NCBI GenBank assembly: GCA_934119935.1
Contig: CAKOSX010000001.1
Coordinates: 372,001 to 436,000 of the forward strand
Direction of reading: 5' to 3'
Length of the DNA: 64,000 nt
Source: an uncultured Clostridia bacterium
GTDB taxonomy: Bacteria; Bacillota; Clostridia; TANB77; CAG-508
The notes below the pieces were generated by a model. That model was not told the origin of the DNA. It ran no database searches and was given only the letters and a program-made list of their open reading frames with translations. The position numbers were made by a program, and so were the translations under genes. Shown here piece after piece: positions 26,780 through 34,406 of this stretch (positions within the stretch are counted from its first letter, which is position 1; the number at the start of each line of letters is the position of its first letter).

Positions 26780-27733
26780 ATGACTTTAGATAATATTTTA
26801 GAAGAAATAAAAAAAGCAAATACCATTGCCATAGTAGTACATGAAAATCCAGATGGTGACGCAATTGGAAGTGCACTTGCTATGAAGTTGGCATTGAAAC
26901 AATTAAATAAAGAATCAGACGTAATAATACCAGAGTATCCAAGTGCATTCAGCTTCTTACCAGGAGTAGAAGAAATAAAGAAAGAATCTGATATACAAGA
27001 ATATGATTTAGCAATAGCCTTAGACTGTGCAAGTATTAGGTTATTAAATGGATTTGCAAAATACTTCGACAATGCAAAAGTAAAGGTTGCAATAGACCAC
27101 CACAGCAGTAATACAATGTATGCAGATTACAATTACATAAACCAAGATTCACCAGCATGTGCCCAACTTTTATTAGTTGCATTTAGCTATTTTGGAATAG
27201 AAGTAACCAAAGAGATTGGAACTTGTATCTTAGCAGGAATAATCACAGATACGGGTGGATTCAGATATTCAACAGTAACAGCTGAAACTTTCAGATTTGT
27301 TGCAGAGCTATGTGAAAAAGGTGTAAAAGTATCACAGGTATACGACAAAGTATATTCAAGCAAGACAAGAGCAAAATTTGAATTACATAGAATCGCACTA
27401 GAAAGACTAGAATTCTTAGAAGAGGGCAAAATAGCCTTTACATACATAACAAAGGCGGACGAAGAAAAAGTTGGAGCCGAAAATGGAGACTACGATGGAA
27501 TTGTAGAGAATGGTAGAGACGTTGAAGGTGTTGAGGTTTCATTATTCTTGAGAGAAACAAGTAAAGGAATAAAAGCATCAATACGTTCTAAAAACTACGT
27601 AAATGCAGCAGAAGTAGCAATGATGTTCAGTGGCGGAGGACACTTACGTGCAGCAGGTTGTAGCAATTTACCAGGAAGCATAGAGCAAGTAAAAAACCAG
27701 ATGATAAACAGAATAAGAAGCTGTTTAAAATAA
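26780..27733 (+). CDS. nrnA: DHH/DHHA1 nanoRNase / pAp phosphatase (NrnA-like)
   Basis: NrnA degrades very short RNAs and dephosphorylates pAp. The 317-residue protein shows the DHH phosphoesterase motifs: HENPDGDAIGSALAM (about 20-34), the Asp in ALDCAS, DHHSSNTMYADYNYI (about 108-122) and TDTGGFRYST. The C-terminal DHHA1 substrate-binding motif GGGHLRAAGC is also present. Standard length. An AGGAAGGAAC site precedes ATG 26780. The rbfA-nrnA-truB order is common in Firmicutes. Confidence 0.94.
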   Translation: MTLDNILEEIKKANTIAIVVHENPDGDAIGSALAMKLALKQLNKESDVIIPEYPSAFSFLPGVEEIKKESDIQEYDLAIALDCASIRLLNGFAKYFDNAKVKVAIDHHSSNTMYADYNYINQDSPACAQLLLVAFSYFGIEVTKEIGTCILAGIITDTGGFRYSTVTAETFRFVAELCEKGVKVSQVYDKVYSSKTRAKFELHRIALERLEFLEEGKIAFTYITKADEEKVGAENGDYDGIVENGRDVEGVEVSLFLRETSKGIKASIRSKNYVNAAEVAMMFSGGGHLRAAGCSNLPGSIEQVKNQMINRIRSCLK

Positions 27734-27738
27734 ATTTA

Positions 27739-27817
27739 CGCCCAATGGGGACGCCCCTTTTTGGGCGATTTTTAAATATATTTTTCGCCCAGAAAAGGGC
27801 GTCCCTATTGGGCGAAA
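27739..27817. repeat. REPIN-like palindromic repeat before truB
   Basis: Two GC-rich units in inverted orientation, CGCCCAATGGGGACGCCC... and ...GGGCGTCCCTATTGGGCG, flank an AT-rich centre (TTTTTAAATATATTTTT). Each unit is itself a small palindrome ending in GGGCG. The right unit ends directly before the truB ribosome site AAAGGAG, so folding could limit truB initiation. The GC content contrasts sharply with its surroundings. Confidence 0.75.
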
Positions 27818-27828
27818 GGAGCAATAAA

Positions 27829-28767
27829 TTGAATGGAATAATTCTAATAAATAAAGAAAAAGGTTGTACGTCACATGATGTAGTTTATAAAGTAAAAAAA
27901 CTAACGAATTCTAAAGTAGGACATACTGGTACATTAGACCCTAATGCGACAGGAGTATTACCACTTTTAATAGGAGAAGCAACTAAAATTTCTAAATATT
28001 TGATAAATCATGACAAAGAATACGAAGTTGTATTAGAACTTGGCAAAAAAACTTCGACAGCAGATGTAGAAGGAGAAGTAATTAAAGAAAAAGAAGTCCC
28101 AGCAGAGATTTTTGAAGAACAACATGTAAAAGAAATTTTAAAAACATTTATTGGAAAACAAGAACAAGTTCCACCAATTTATTCTGCAATAAAAGTAAAT
28201 GGGAAAAAGTTATATGAATATGCAAGAAAAGGACAAGAAGTAAAGCTGGAACCAAGAAAAATAGAAATATATAATATAGAACTTTTGAATATAAATAAAG
28301 ATGAAAAACAAATAAGCTTTAGAGTGAAATGCTCAAAAGGAACTTATATAAGAAGCTTATGTGAAGACATAGCTGAAAAACTTGGAACAGTCGGCTTCAT
28401 GAAAGAATTAAAGAGAACCGTGGTTGGAGACTTCAAAATAGAAAATGCAATTACAGTAGAAGAGCTGAAAGAAAAAATAGAGAATAAAGATTACACTTGC
28501 ATAATTTCTATAGAAGAAATATTTAAGGAAAATGACAGAATAGACTTAAAATCACAAAATTATAGTAAATATGTAAATGGAGTAAAACTAGAGATAGAAA
28601 ATTGCAAAATAACAGAGCCAGATGTAACATTAAGAAATATTAAAGCAGACCCAAAAGAAAGTAATCTAAAAGACGAAGTCTATAGAATATACTTAGATAA
28701 TAAATTCATAGGGCTTGGAACAGTAAGTGAAGATAAATTAAAAAGAGATTTATTGTTATTAGATTAA
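27829..28767 (+). CDS. truB: tRNA pseudouridine-55 synthase TruB
   Basis: TruB makes pseudouridine 55 in the T-loop of tRNAs. The 312-residue protein starts MNGIILINKEKGCTSHDVV and has GHTGTLDPNATGVLP with catalytic Asp37, then KGTYIRSLCEDIA. The C-terminal ~60 residues form the usual PUA-like region. The open frame extends back to GTG-like codons inside the palindromic repeat, but TTG 27829 with AAAGGAG upstream gives the normal N-terminus. It is the last gene of the translation operon. ribF and rpsO, often next, are not here. Confidence 0.95.
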   Translation: MNGIILINKEKGCTSHDVVYKVKKLTNSKVGHTGTLDPNATGVLPLLIGEATKISKYLINHDKEYEVVLELGKKTSTADVEGEVIKEKEVPAEIFEEQHVKEILKTFIGKQEQVPPIYSAIKVNGKKLYEYARKGQEVKLEPRKIEIYNIELLNINKDEKQISFRVKCSKGTYIRSLCEDIAEKLGTVGFMKELKRTVVGDFKIENAITVEELKEKIENKDYTCIISIEEIFKENDRIDLKSQNYSKYVNGVKLEIENCKITEPDVTLRNIKADPKESNLKDEVYRIYLDNKFIGLGTVSEDKLKRDLLLLD

Positions 28768-28786
28768 TAGCATGAAAATTAATATT

Positions 28787-28817
28787 AAGATTAGCTTTAA
28801 AGAAGCTAGTCTTTTTT
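28787..28817 (+). terminator. Terminator of the rimP-truB operon
   Basis: AAGATTAGCTT and AAGCTAGTCTT pair around a short loop and are followed by six T. Confidence 0.85.
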
Positions 28818-29046
28818 GATAAAAAGCACGTTACGAAATTTGTAAAACTTTGACGAACGATTTTTCTTGATTTCATGCATAAAAACTGTATAATAGATAT
28901 ACAGTTATTTCAAAGTTTTTTATCTTATAATTTGTATCAAATCTATTGATTTTATCAATTAGCCATTCGGCAAAAAATTCTACATACAATTCGATTAAAC
29001 TTTTAATAACTAAATTAAAGTATAACAAATTTAAGGAGGTCCACAT

Positions 29047-29967
29047 ATGCCCAATGAAAAGAAAAGCATATTACAGCCGAAGAATGACGTAGTGTTTAAA
29101 GCACTATTTTCCAGAGGAAAACCAAGGATAACACAAGCAATGTTAGAGGCTATACTAAAGATGAAAATAGACAAGCTTGAACTTGATAAAAGTACGGACT
29201 TATTAAATGAAAATGCAGATGATAAAAATGGGAGACTAGATTTAAGAGCTATAATTAATGGAAATACGGAATGCGACATAGAGGTACAACTTGCTTCAAA
29301 CAACAATATTGCTGAGAGATTTGTATATTATTGGGCAAAAATGTATACTGCAAATTTGAAAATTGGAGATAAATATAGTGAGTTAAGAAAAACAATATCA
29401 ATAATAATTTTAGATGATGACTTTAAACTGACAAAAAGTCTTGAAAAACCACAGACAACATGGAAAATACGAGAGAGTGAAGCTAGACATCTAGTATTGA
29501 CAGACTATTTAGAAATTATTATAATAGAGATACCAAAAGTAGTAAAAGCATACCACAAAACACCAGATGACGCAGTATTGCAATGGATGCTTTTTCTAGA
29601 TAATCCAGAAAAAGAGGAGGTAGCTCGCATAATGGAAGAAAATAAAGATATTAAAGAAGCGAAGGAAGAATTGGAAAGAATAAGTCAAGATGATATATTA
29701 AGAAGAAAGGCCTTAAATAGAACACTTGAAATAGCAGACCGATTACAAATGAAAGAAGATTTAGAAGAAGCAAAAAAAGAATTAAAAGAAGCCAAAAAAG
29801 AAGCCAAAAAAGAAGCCAAAAAAGAAGCCCAAAAAGAAGTAGAAAATGAAAAAAAGAAAGTAATAAAAAATCTACACAAGTTAAATATTCCAATAGAGCA
29901 AATAGCCCAGGCTGTTGAACTAACAGAAAAAGAAGTAGAAGAAATATTAAAAGTACAGGAAAATTAA
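29047..29967 (+). CDS. Rpn family recombination-promoting nuclease (PD-(D/E)XK transposase-like), copy A
   Basis: A 306-residue protein of the Rpn/PDDEXK_2 family, whose E. coli members are DNA nucleases that raise RecA-independent recombination. Family features include KNDVVFKALFSR (about 12-23), the nuclease core GRLDLRAIINGNTECDIEVQ with acidic residues and the ExQ motif, and RFVYYWAKMY. The C-terminal third holds a Lys/Glu/Ala heptad-like repeat (KKEAKKEAKKEA) and a helix-turn-helix-like IPIEQIAQAVELTEKEVEEI. AAGGAGG precedes ATG. The last ~36 codons are nearly identical in DNA to those of copy B, showing recent exchange. Confidence 0.85.
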   Translation: MPNEKKSILQPKNDVVFKALFSRGKPRITQAMLEAILKMKIDKLELDKSTDLLNENADDKNGRLDLRAIINGNTECDIEVQLASNNNIAERFVYYWAKMYTANLKIGDKYSELRKTISIIILDDDFKLTKSLEKPQTTWKIRESEARHLVLTDYLEIIIIEIPKVVKAYHKTPDDAVLQWMLFLDNPEKEEVARIMEENKDIKEAKEELERISQDDILRRKALNRTLEIADRLQMKEDLEEAKKELKEAKKEAKKEAKKEAQKEVENEKKKVIKNLHKLNIPIEQIAQAVELTEKEVEEILKVQEN

Positions 29968-30215
29968 AGAAAAGTATAAGGTAGTTAGTTTATAAAAAGC
30001 TAACTACCAGCTCTAAATTAATTTTATCAAATTATTATTAAATCTAGAAATTTAATTCCTATATTCGCTATAGCGAAAGGTAAATCCAAAATGAAATTAA
30101 AATAATTGTAACCAAAAGAAAAATATTATATTGAGAACTTCCAGAGAAAAATATGAGAGAAAATATACAAAAATTTTACTTATTAGTTGAAAAACAATCA
30201 ATGGAATGGTAAAAT
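29860..30215 (+). repeat. 356-bp direct duplication, left copy
   Basis: It covers the last part of Rpn copy A and the intergenic region up to the start of copy B, and is matched nearly base for base by 31093-31448 at a constant offset of 1233. It includes the hairpin GGTAGTTAG...CTAACTACC near 29981-30009. Confidence 0.85.
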
Positions 30216-30228
30216 GGAAAGGAAGTTA

Positions 30229-31200
30229 ATGGACAATTTAAAAGAAAATAATAGTGGAGCAGAGATCGAGAAAGTAACAAGGCTGCCACTAACATCAGAT
30301 TATGTTTTTAAAAGAATATTCGCAAGAGAAGAAAATAATTCAATGCTAAAAGATTTCTTAGAAGCAATTTTAAATATACATATAAATAAAGTAGAGGTAA
30401 AAAATCCGGAATTAACGCCCAATATGGCAGACGAAAAACTAGGAATATTAGACTTAAAATTGGATATAGATAATAAGAGAGTTGTTGATGTTGAGATGCA
30501 GGTCTCGAATGAACATAATATAAAAGAGAGGTCTAGTACATATTTATCGAAACTTGCAGCTGAACAGCTAAAAGCTAAGCAGAATTATAAAGAGCTGAAA
30601 AAGATAATAACAATAAATATATTAAAATATAATTATTTAAAGAGAAATGCATATCACTCGATAGCAAGAATGAAATATGTGGATACAAATCCCGTAGAAT
30701 TTGTTGATATGGGTTATAAAAAGGAAGAGGAAGAAGCAACAAACACATTTGAAATGCACTTTATTGAATTGCCAAAATTCAAACAGAAAAATCCAGACTG
30801 TAACACAAAGCTCGAACAGTGGCTGTGGTTGATAGATGGAAGTAAGGAGGAGAAAGTAGAAATGTCGGCGAAAGAAAATGAAGAAATAAACAAAACAGTA
30901 GAAGAACTAAATAAATTAAGCCAAAATCCAGATGAAGTTGCAAAGTATGAAGAACGTGAATGGAGCATTATGAGATATAATGTAGAAATGGAAACAAATA
31001 GAGAACTTGGCGAAAAAGAAGGTGAAGCACGTGGAAGAAGAGAAGGAAAAAAAGAAGGAGAAAAACTTGGAAGAAAAAACGAAAAAAGAAACGTAATAAA
31101 AAATCTACACAAGTTAAATATTCCAATAGAGCAAATAGCCCAAGTTGTCGAACTAACAGAAAAAGAAGTAGAAGAAATATTAAAAGTACAGGAAAATTAA
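30229..31200 (+). CDS. Rpn family nuclease, copy B
   Basis: A 323-residue paralogue of copy A with the same plan but a diverged nuclease domain: SDYVFKRIFAREENN (about 23-37), then LGILDLKLDIDNKRVVDVEMQ as the PD-(D/E)XK core, and NIKERSSTYLSKL. The tail has a Gly/Arg/Lys/Glu stretch (GEARGRREGKKEGEKLGRK) and the same C-terminal helices as copy A. ATG 30229 is chosen because AAAGGAAG precedes it. Fifteen-codon-longer frames start at TTG 30187. The shared 3' end and downstream region with copy A suggest homogenisation by recombination. Confidence 0.83.
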   Translation: MDNLKENNSGAEIEKVTRLPLTSDYVFKRIFAREENNSMLKDFLEAILNIHINKVEVKNPELTPNMADEKLGILDLKLDIDNKRVVDVEMQVSNEHNIKERSSTYLSKLAAEQLKAKQNYKELKKIITINILKYNYLKRNAYHSIARMKYVDTNPVEFVDMGYKKEEEEATNTFEMHFIELPKFKQKNPDCNTKLEQWLWLIDGSKEEKVEMSAKENEEINKTVEELNKLSQNPDEVAKYEEREWSIMRYNVEMETNRELGEKEGEARGRREGKKEGEKLGRKNEKRNVIKNLHKLNIPIEQIAQVVELTEKEVEEILKVQEN

Positions 31201-31448
31201 AGAAAAGTATAAGGTAGTTAGTTTATAAAAAGCTAACTACCAGCTCTAAATCAATTTTATCAAATTATTATTAAATCTAGAAATTTAATTCCTATATTCG
31301 CTATAGCGAAAGGTAAATCCGAAATGAAATTAAAATAATTGTAACCAAAAGAAAAATATTATATGGAGAACTTCCAGAGAAAAATATGAGAGAAAATATA
31401 CAAAAATTTTACTTATTAGTTGAAAAACAGTAGATAGAATGGTAAAAT
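31093..31448 (+). repeat. 356-bp direct duplication, right copy
   Basis: This second copy of 29860-30215 covers the end of Rpn copy B and the following intergenic region. It ends where the truncated third Rpn gene begins, which marks the junction of the deletion. Confidence 0.85.
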
Positions 31449-31827
31449 TTAAAGAAAAAATCCAGACTGCAACACGAAGCTAGAACAATGGCTTTGGTTA
31501 ATAGATGGAAGTAAGGAGGAGAAAGTAGAAATGTCGGCGAAAGAAAATGAAGAAATAAACAAAACAGTAGAAGAACTAAATAAATTAAGCCAAAATCCAG
31601 ATGAAGTTGCAAAGTATGAAGAACGTGAATGGAGCATTATGAGATATAATGTAGAAATGGAAACAAATAGAGAACTTGGCGAAAAAGAGGGCGAAGCACG
31701 TGGAAGAAAAAACGAAAAAAGAAACGTAATAAAAAATCTACACAAGCTCAATATTCCAATAGAGCAAATAGCCCAGGCTGTTGAACTAACAGAAAAAGAA
31801 GTGGAAGAAATATTAAAAGAAAAATAA
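31449..31827 (+). pseudogene. Truncated third Rpn gene (copy C)
   Basis: The sequence matches copy B from its codons for NPDCNTKLEQWLWLIDGSKE onward, but the whole nuclease domain is missing. The residual start ATG 31439 is out of frame and meets TAG after 14 codons. Only ATG 31531, preceded by AAGGAGG, could yield a 98-residue C-terminal piece ending EEILKEK. A further 30-base deletion removes the GRREGKKEGE stretch. It is probably a remnant of a tandem duplication. The short product might still be made, as the ribosome site is strong. Confidence 0.8.
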
Positions 31828-31846
31828 TTAGTACACCTAGAATTGT

Positions 31847-31880
31847 AAAAGTGTTACTCAGCAAATGAGTAACACTTTTC
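31847..31880 (+). terminator. Rho-independent terminator after the Rpn cluster
   Basis: AAAAGTGTTACTC pairs with GAGTAACACTTTT around a 7-base loop. The symmetric A/T runs could also serve the convergent 31944 gene. Confidence 0.8.
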
Positions 31881-31943
31881 TTCATCTAAAAAGAGCATAT
31901 TGGAAAAAAAGAGCATAGAGTATATCGGAAAATTTATCTTAAA

Positions 31944-32951
31944 CTATTTCTCATAGTTAAAATTTGTTTTTGTTGTAATTTCTTTAGTAAAGCTGCCATC
32001 GTAAATACTTGTTCCGGCAACATCATCTTTTAAAGGGATGCTAATTTTTACAGTAGCAACATGGTTTTCGTCCAAATTGTTTTTTATATGAACCTTAAAA
32101 GAAATGTTGCAAGATATAGAAGTTAGGTCTACTCCGGCTCTTTTTAGCAATGAACCGTTGTAAACTAATGGGTTTTCAATGTCTGAGACAAGGTAATTGC
32201 TTTTTATTAAATTTACATATTCTAAAGTTATAGGATTAGATGCGTCTGAGTAGATTTGTGGTTTGGTGTAGTCTAATGTTTCGGCAGACACTTCTGTAGA
32301 TGTTTCTCCAGAAATAATTGAATTTTCCTCCATGTTACCATCAGAATTGAATACACCATTTTCCGAACCAGACCCGTCACTTTCTGTGTTAGTTACTGCA
32401 TTGGAAGCATCAAAAACAGCGTTCACCTCAGTATTTGATGATCTAGATTCACTCTTTGAAGATGGAACCTTCGTAGGTTCTACAACTTCATAATTCAATC
32501 TATCTGTAATTAAGTTATCAGTCTCTAAGCTGAATTTTCCAAACTCAAACAAATTTTTATAGTGCAAGTTAGGGGTTCCGGTACTTAAAGAATCAAATTT
32601 AACATTGTCTATATACAATTCCTTAATCGTGTTCTGGTCAGAATTTGACGAATTTGCGGAAATATACAAAGCAATGTCTGTATATTGATAAACATTCAAG
32701 TTCCACATAGACTTTTTGGTTTCGTTATTAGTTGCATTAGCCGAGCTGTACAAATAAATTTTGTCGATAGAAAACGTCTGCTTAGAACTTAGAGATGTAA
32801 TGTCTGCGATAGTGTTCTCTAATGAAGTTTTTCTCTGAGCATCATTATAATTAATTTTAATTAAGAGCACCAGCAGTACAGATAGCAAAACAAAAATGAT
32901 AAATTTAATAATATAATACTTTTTACTTTTCTTATGTTGATTATTAACCAT
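31944..32951 (-). CDS. Membrane-anchored extracellular protein, unknown function
   Basis: A 335-residue protein I do not recognise. It has a basic N-terminus and one membrane helix (about residues 14-28), so it is anchored with the rest outside. A beta-rich domain (about 55-155, with SIDKIYLYSS and NTIKELYIDNVKFDSL) is followed by a low-complexity Ser/Asn/Thr/Glu linker (about 160-235). A second beta-rich domain (about 240-335) contains ISCNISFKVHIKNNLDENH. AAGGATG lies 6 bases before ATG. It is convergent with the Rpn cluster. Only two Cys are visible, and there is no sorting signal. Confidence 0.65.
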   Translation of the reverse strand: MVNNQHKKSKKYYIIKFIIFVLLSVLLVLLIKINYNDAQRKTSLENTIADITSLSSKQTFSIDKIYLYSSANATNNETKKSMWNLNVYQYTDIALYISANSSNSDQNTIKELYIDNVKFDSLSTGTPNLHYKNLFEFGKFSLETDNLITDRLNYEVVEPTKVPSSKSESRSSNTEVNAVFDASNAVTNTESDGSGSENGVFNSDGNMEENSIISGETSTEVSAETLDYTKPQIYSDASNPITLEYVNLIKSNYLVSDIENPLVYNGSLLKRAGVDLTSISCNISFKVHIKNNLDENHVATVKISIPLKDDVAGTSIYDGSFTKEITTKTNFNYEK

Positions 32952-33018
32952 AGTACATCCTTATAAAAATATTTAGGTTTTAAGTGATACCTATAAACTT
33001 TTTCAATATTAATATTAT

Positions 33019-33057
33019 AATTGTAAAGCCAAGAAAATGCAATGAAAAATTTTGTAA
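33019..33057 (+). repeat. 39-bp direct repeat, left flank of the HEPN/MNT module
   Basis: It begins AATTGTAAAGCCAAGAAAAT and is repeated exactly at 33934-33972. Sequences outside the two copies differ. Confidence 0.9.
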
Positions 33058-33167
33058 TTTTTTAATGGAATATTGACCAATATTAATAATTAGGTTAATA
33101 TAATATTGATAATGCTATAGTAATTTTTTTTAAATAATGCTATAATTATTAAAGTAAAGGAGAAAAT

Positions 33168-33557
33168 ATGGATAGTGTTGATTTAACAAAATATTGGTTC
33201 GAAAGTGCTGATAGTGATTTTGAAACAATGAAAGTACTGTTTAATAATAAGAAGAACACATGGAGTTTGTTTATTGGACACCTCGTGATTGAAAAAATGT
33301 TGAAAGGATTATATGCTAAAAGCAATCCGGAAAATCCTATAGCTCCAAAGGTACATAATTTGATATTACTCTCACAAAAGGCTAATATAGAAGTGCCCGA
33401 TGAACTGAAAGAAAAGATTCAAGTTATAAACACATTTAATATCAGTGCACGATATGATGATTATAAGAGAAGCTTTGATTCGAAATGTACTGATGAATAT
33501 ACGAAAGAACAGATAAATAATATTATGGAGGTTAGAGAATGGTTAAAAAGACAATAA
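33168..33557 (+). CDS. HEPN-domain protein, probable toxin of a HEPN/MNT pair
   Basis: A 129-residue all-helical HEPN protein (PF05168-like): TKYWFESADSDFETMKVLF at the N-terminus, then LFIGHLVIEKMLKGLYA, PKVHNLILLSQ and FNISARYDDYKRSFD. In HEPN/MNT (type VII) systems the HEPN partner is an RNase that the nucleotidyltransferase inactivates by AMP addition. The RYDDY stretch lies where the active R/Y region would be, but a full Rx4-6H motif is not obvious. It overlaps the next gene by 19 bases and is preceded by AAAGGAG. Confidence 0.85.
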   Translation: MDSVDLTKYWFESADSDFETMKVLFNNKKNTWSLFIGHLVIEKMLKGLYAKSNPENPIAPKVHNLILLSQKANIEVPDELKEKIQVINTFNISARYDDYKRSFDSKCTDEYTKEQINNIMEVREWLKRQ

Positions 33558-33859
33558 ACAAAGATATTGTTGAAAGCGTAAATAAATTTGTTAAAGAAAT
33601 AAAAAAGAAATACAATGTTACTGCTATAATACTATTTGGTTCTTATGCAAAAGGAACTCAAAACGAAGACAGTGATATTGATATAGCGGTTGTTTCTGAT
33701 GAGTTTGAAGATATATATGACTGCATGGCAGTGTTAATGGGCATGACATGGAATATTGATGCGAGAATAGAACCACATCCAATTCTACAAGAAGACTTTG
33801 ATAATGTAAATACACCATTTGTAAAAGAAGTAGTTGATACTGGAATAAAAGTGGCATAA
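33539..33859 (+). CDS. MNT-type nucleotidyltransferase, probable antitoxin
   Basis: A 106-residue minimal nucleotidyltransferase with the fold's motif GSYAKGTQNEDSDIDIAV (Gly-Ser, two Asp that bind metal) and a later IDARIEPHP that would supply the third acidic residue. It overlaps the HEPN gene by 19 bases, so the two are translationally coupled, and GGAGG sits inside the HEPN reading frame. In type VII systems such proteins AMPylate the HEPN toxin. A terminator follows. Confidence 0.88.
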   Translation: MVKKTINKDIVESVNKFVKEIKKKYNVTAIILFGSYAKGTQNEDSDIDIAVVSDEFEDIYDCMAVLMGMTWNIDARIEPHPILQEDFDNVNTPFVKEVVDTGIKVA

Positions 33860-33874
33860 AATATAAGAATGAAT

Positions 33875-33916
33875 GGGATTCTAATACAGAAAATGTATTA
33901 GAGTCCTATTTATTTT
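33875..33916 (+). terminator. Rho-independent terminator after the HEPN/MNT pair
   Basis: GGGATTCTAATACA and TGTATTAGAGTCC pair (one G:T) around a short loop, followed by a T-rich tract. Confidence 0.75.
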
Positions 33917-33933
33917 AATATTTACAATTAAGG

Positions 33934-33972
33934 AATTGTAAAGCCAAGAAAATGCAATGAAAAATTTTGTAA
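33934..33972 (+). repeat. 39-bp direct repeat, right flank of the HEPN/MNT module
   Basis: An exact second copy of 33019-33057. The pair encloses the TA genes together with their promoter region and terminator, about 880 bases. Confidence 0.9.
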
Positions 33973-34073
33973 AAGTGTATATTTATTTGCTTCCAATATA
34001 TACTATTATACTGAAAAAGGGAAAAATAGGTACAAAAAAATCGTAAACTAAAATGTAATACTACAAATTTAAT

Positions 34074-34277
34074 TTACGATGCTTTTGTCATTGTTCTAAT
34101 ATATTTACCAATTTCTTCATCAGAAAGATTTAATTCATCTATTAATTTACTTAAAATGTCTTTTCTAGGAAGTGCCTGCTCGTTATCTATGCGAACATAC
34201 TGTCTAAGGCTTACTCCAAGCTTTTCGGACATTTCTGATTGTGTTAAGTTTAATAATTTTCTCTTTTCTTGTATCAT
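34074..34277 (-). CDS. Small XRE-family helix-turn-helix regulator
   Basis: A 67-residue protein that is almost entirely an HTH_3 DNA-binding domain: IQEKRKLLNLTQSEMSEKLG, then SLRQYVRIDNEQALPRKDIL. ATG 34277 is chosen over GTG 34286 because AAGGGTGG gives a proper spacing only for the former. It is divergent from the first gene of the surface-protein array, with 129 bases between the starts, so it could bind there. That link is inference. Confidence 0.85.
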   Translation of the reverse strand: MIQEKRKLLNLTQSEMSEKLGVSLRQYVRIDNEQALPRKDILSKLIDELNLSDEEIGKYIRTMTKAS

Positions 34278-34334
34278 AGATACCACCCTTAATTTTGTTT
34301 AATATATTCTATATTAAAATATGGAAAATTAATA

Positions 34335-34364
34335 TTGACTTTTAATGTCATGATACACTATAAT
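34335..34364 (+). promoter_or_regulatory. Promoter of array gene 1
   Basis: TTGACT (34335-34340), an 18-base spacer and TATAAT (34359-34364), in the intergenic region shared with the divergent XRE regulator. Confidence 0.75.
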
Positions 34365-34406
34365 CAAAATGAAATATGAAGTAAAATGTCATTAAGGAGG
34401 ATGAAG

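Noticed and set aside
27745..27828. N-terminal extension of TruB through the palindromic repeat
   Set aside because: The 28 extra codons come from the repeat and have no ribosome site. The family N-terminus starts at 27829.
29651..29893. Leu/Phe-rich minus-strand frames opposite the Rpn gene
   Set aside because: They are the complement of Lys/Glu/Ala-rich coding sequence, with no start signals.
29980..30009. GGTAGTTAG hairpin as a terminator after Rpn copy A
   Set aside because: The stem is perfect but no T-run follows, so termination is uncertain. It is described only within the duplication.
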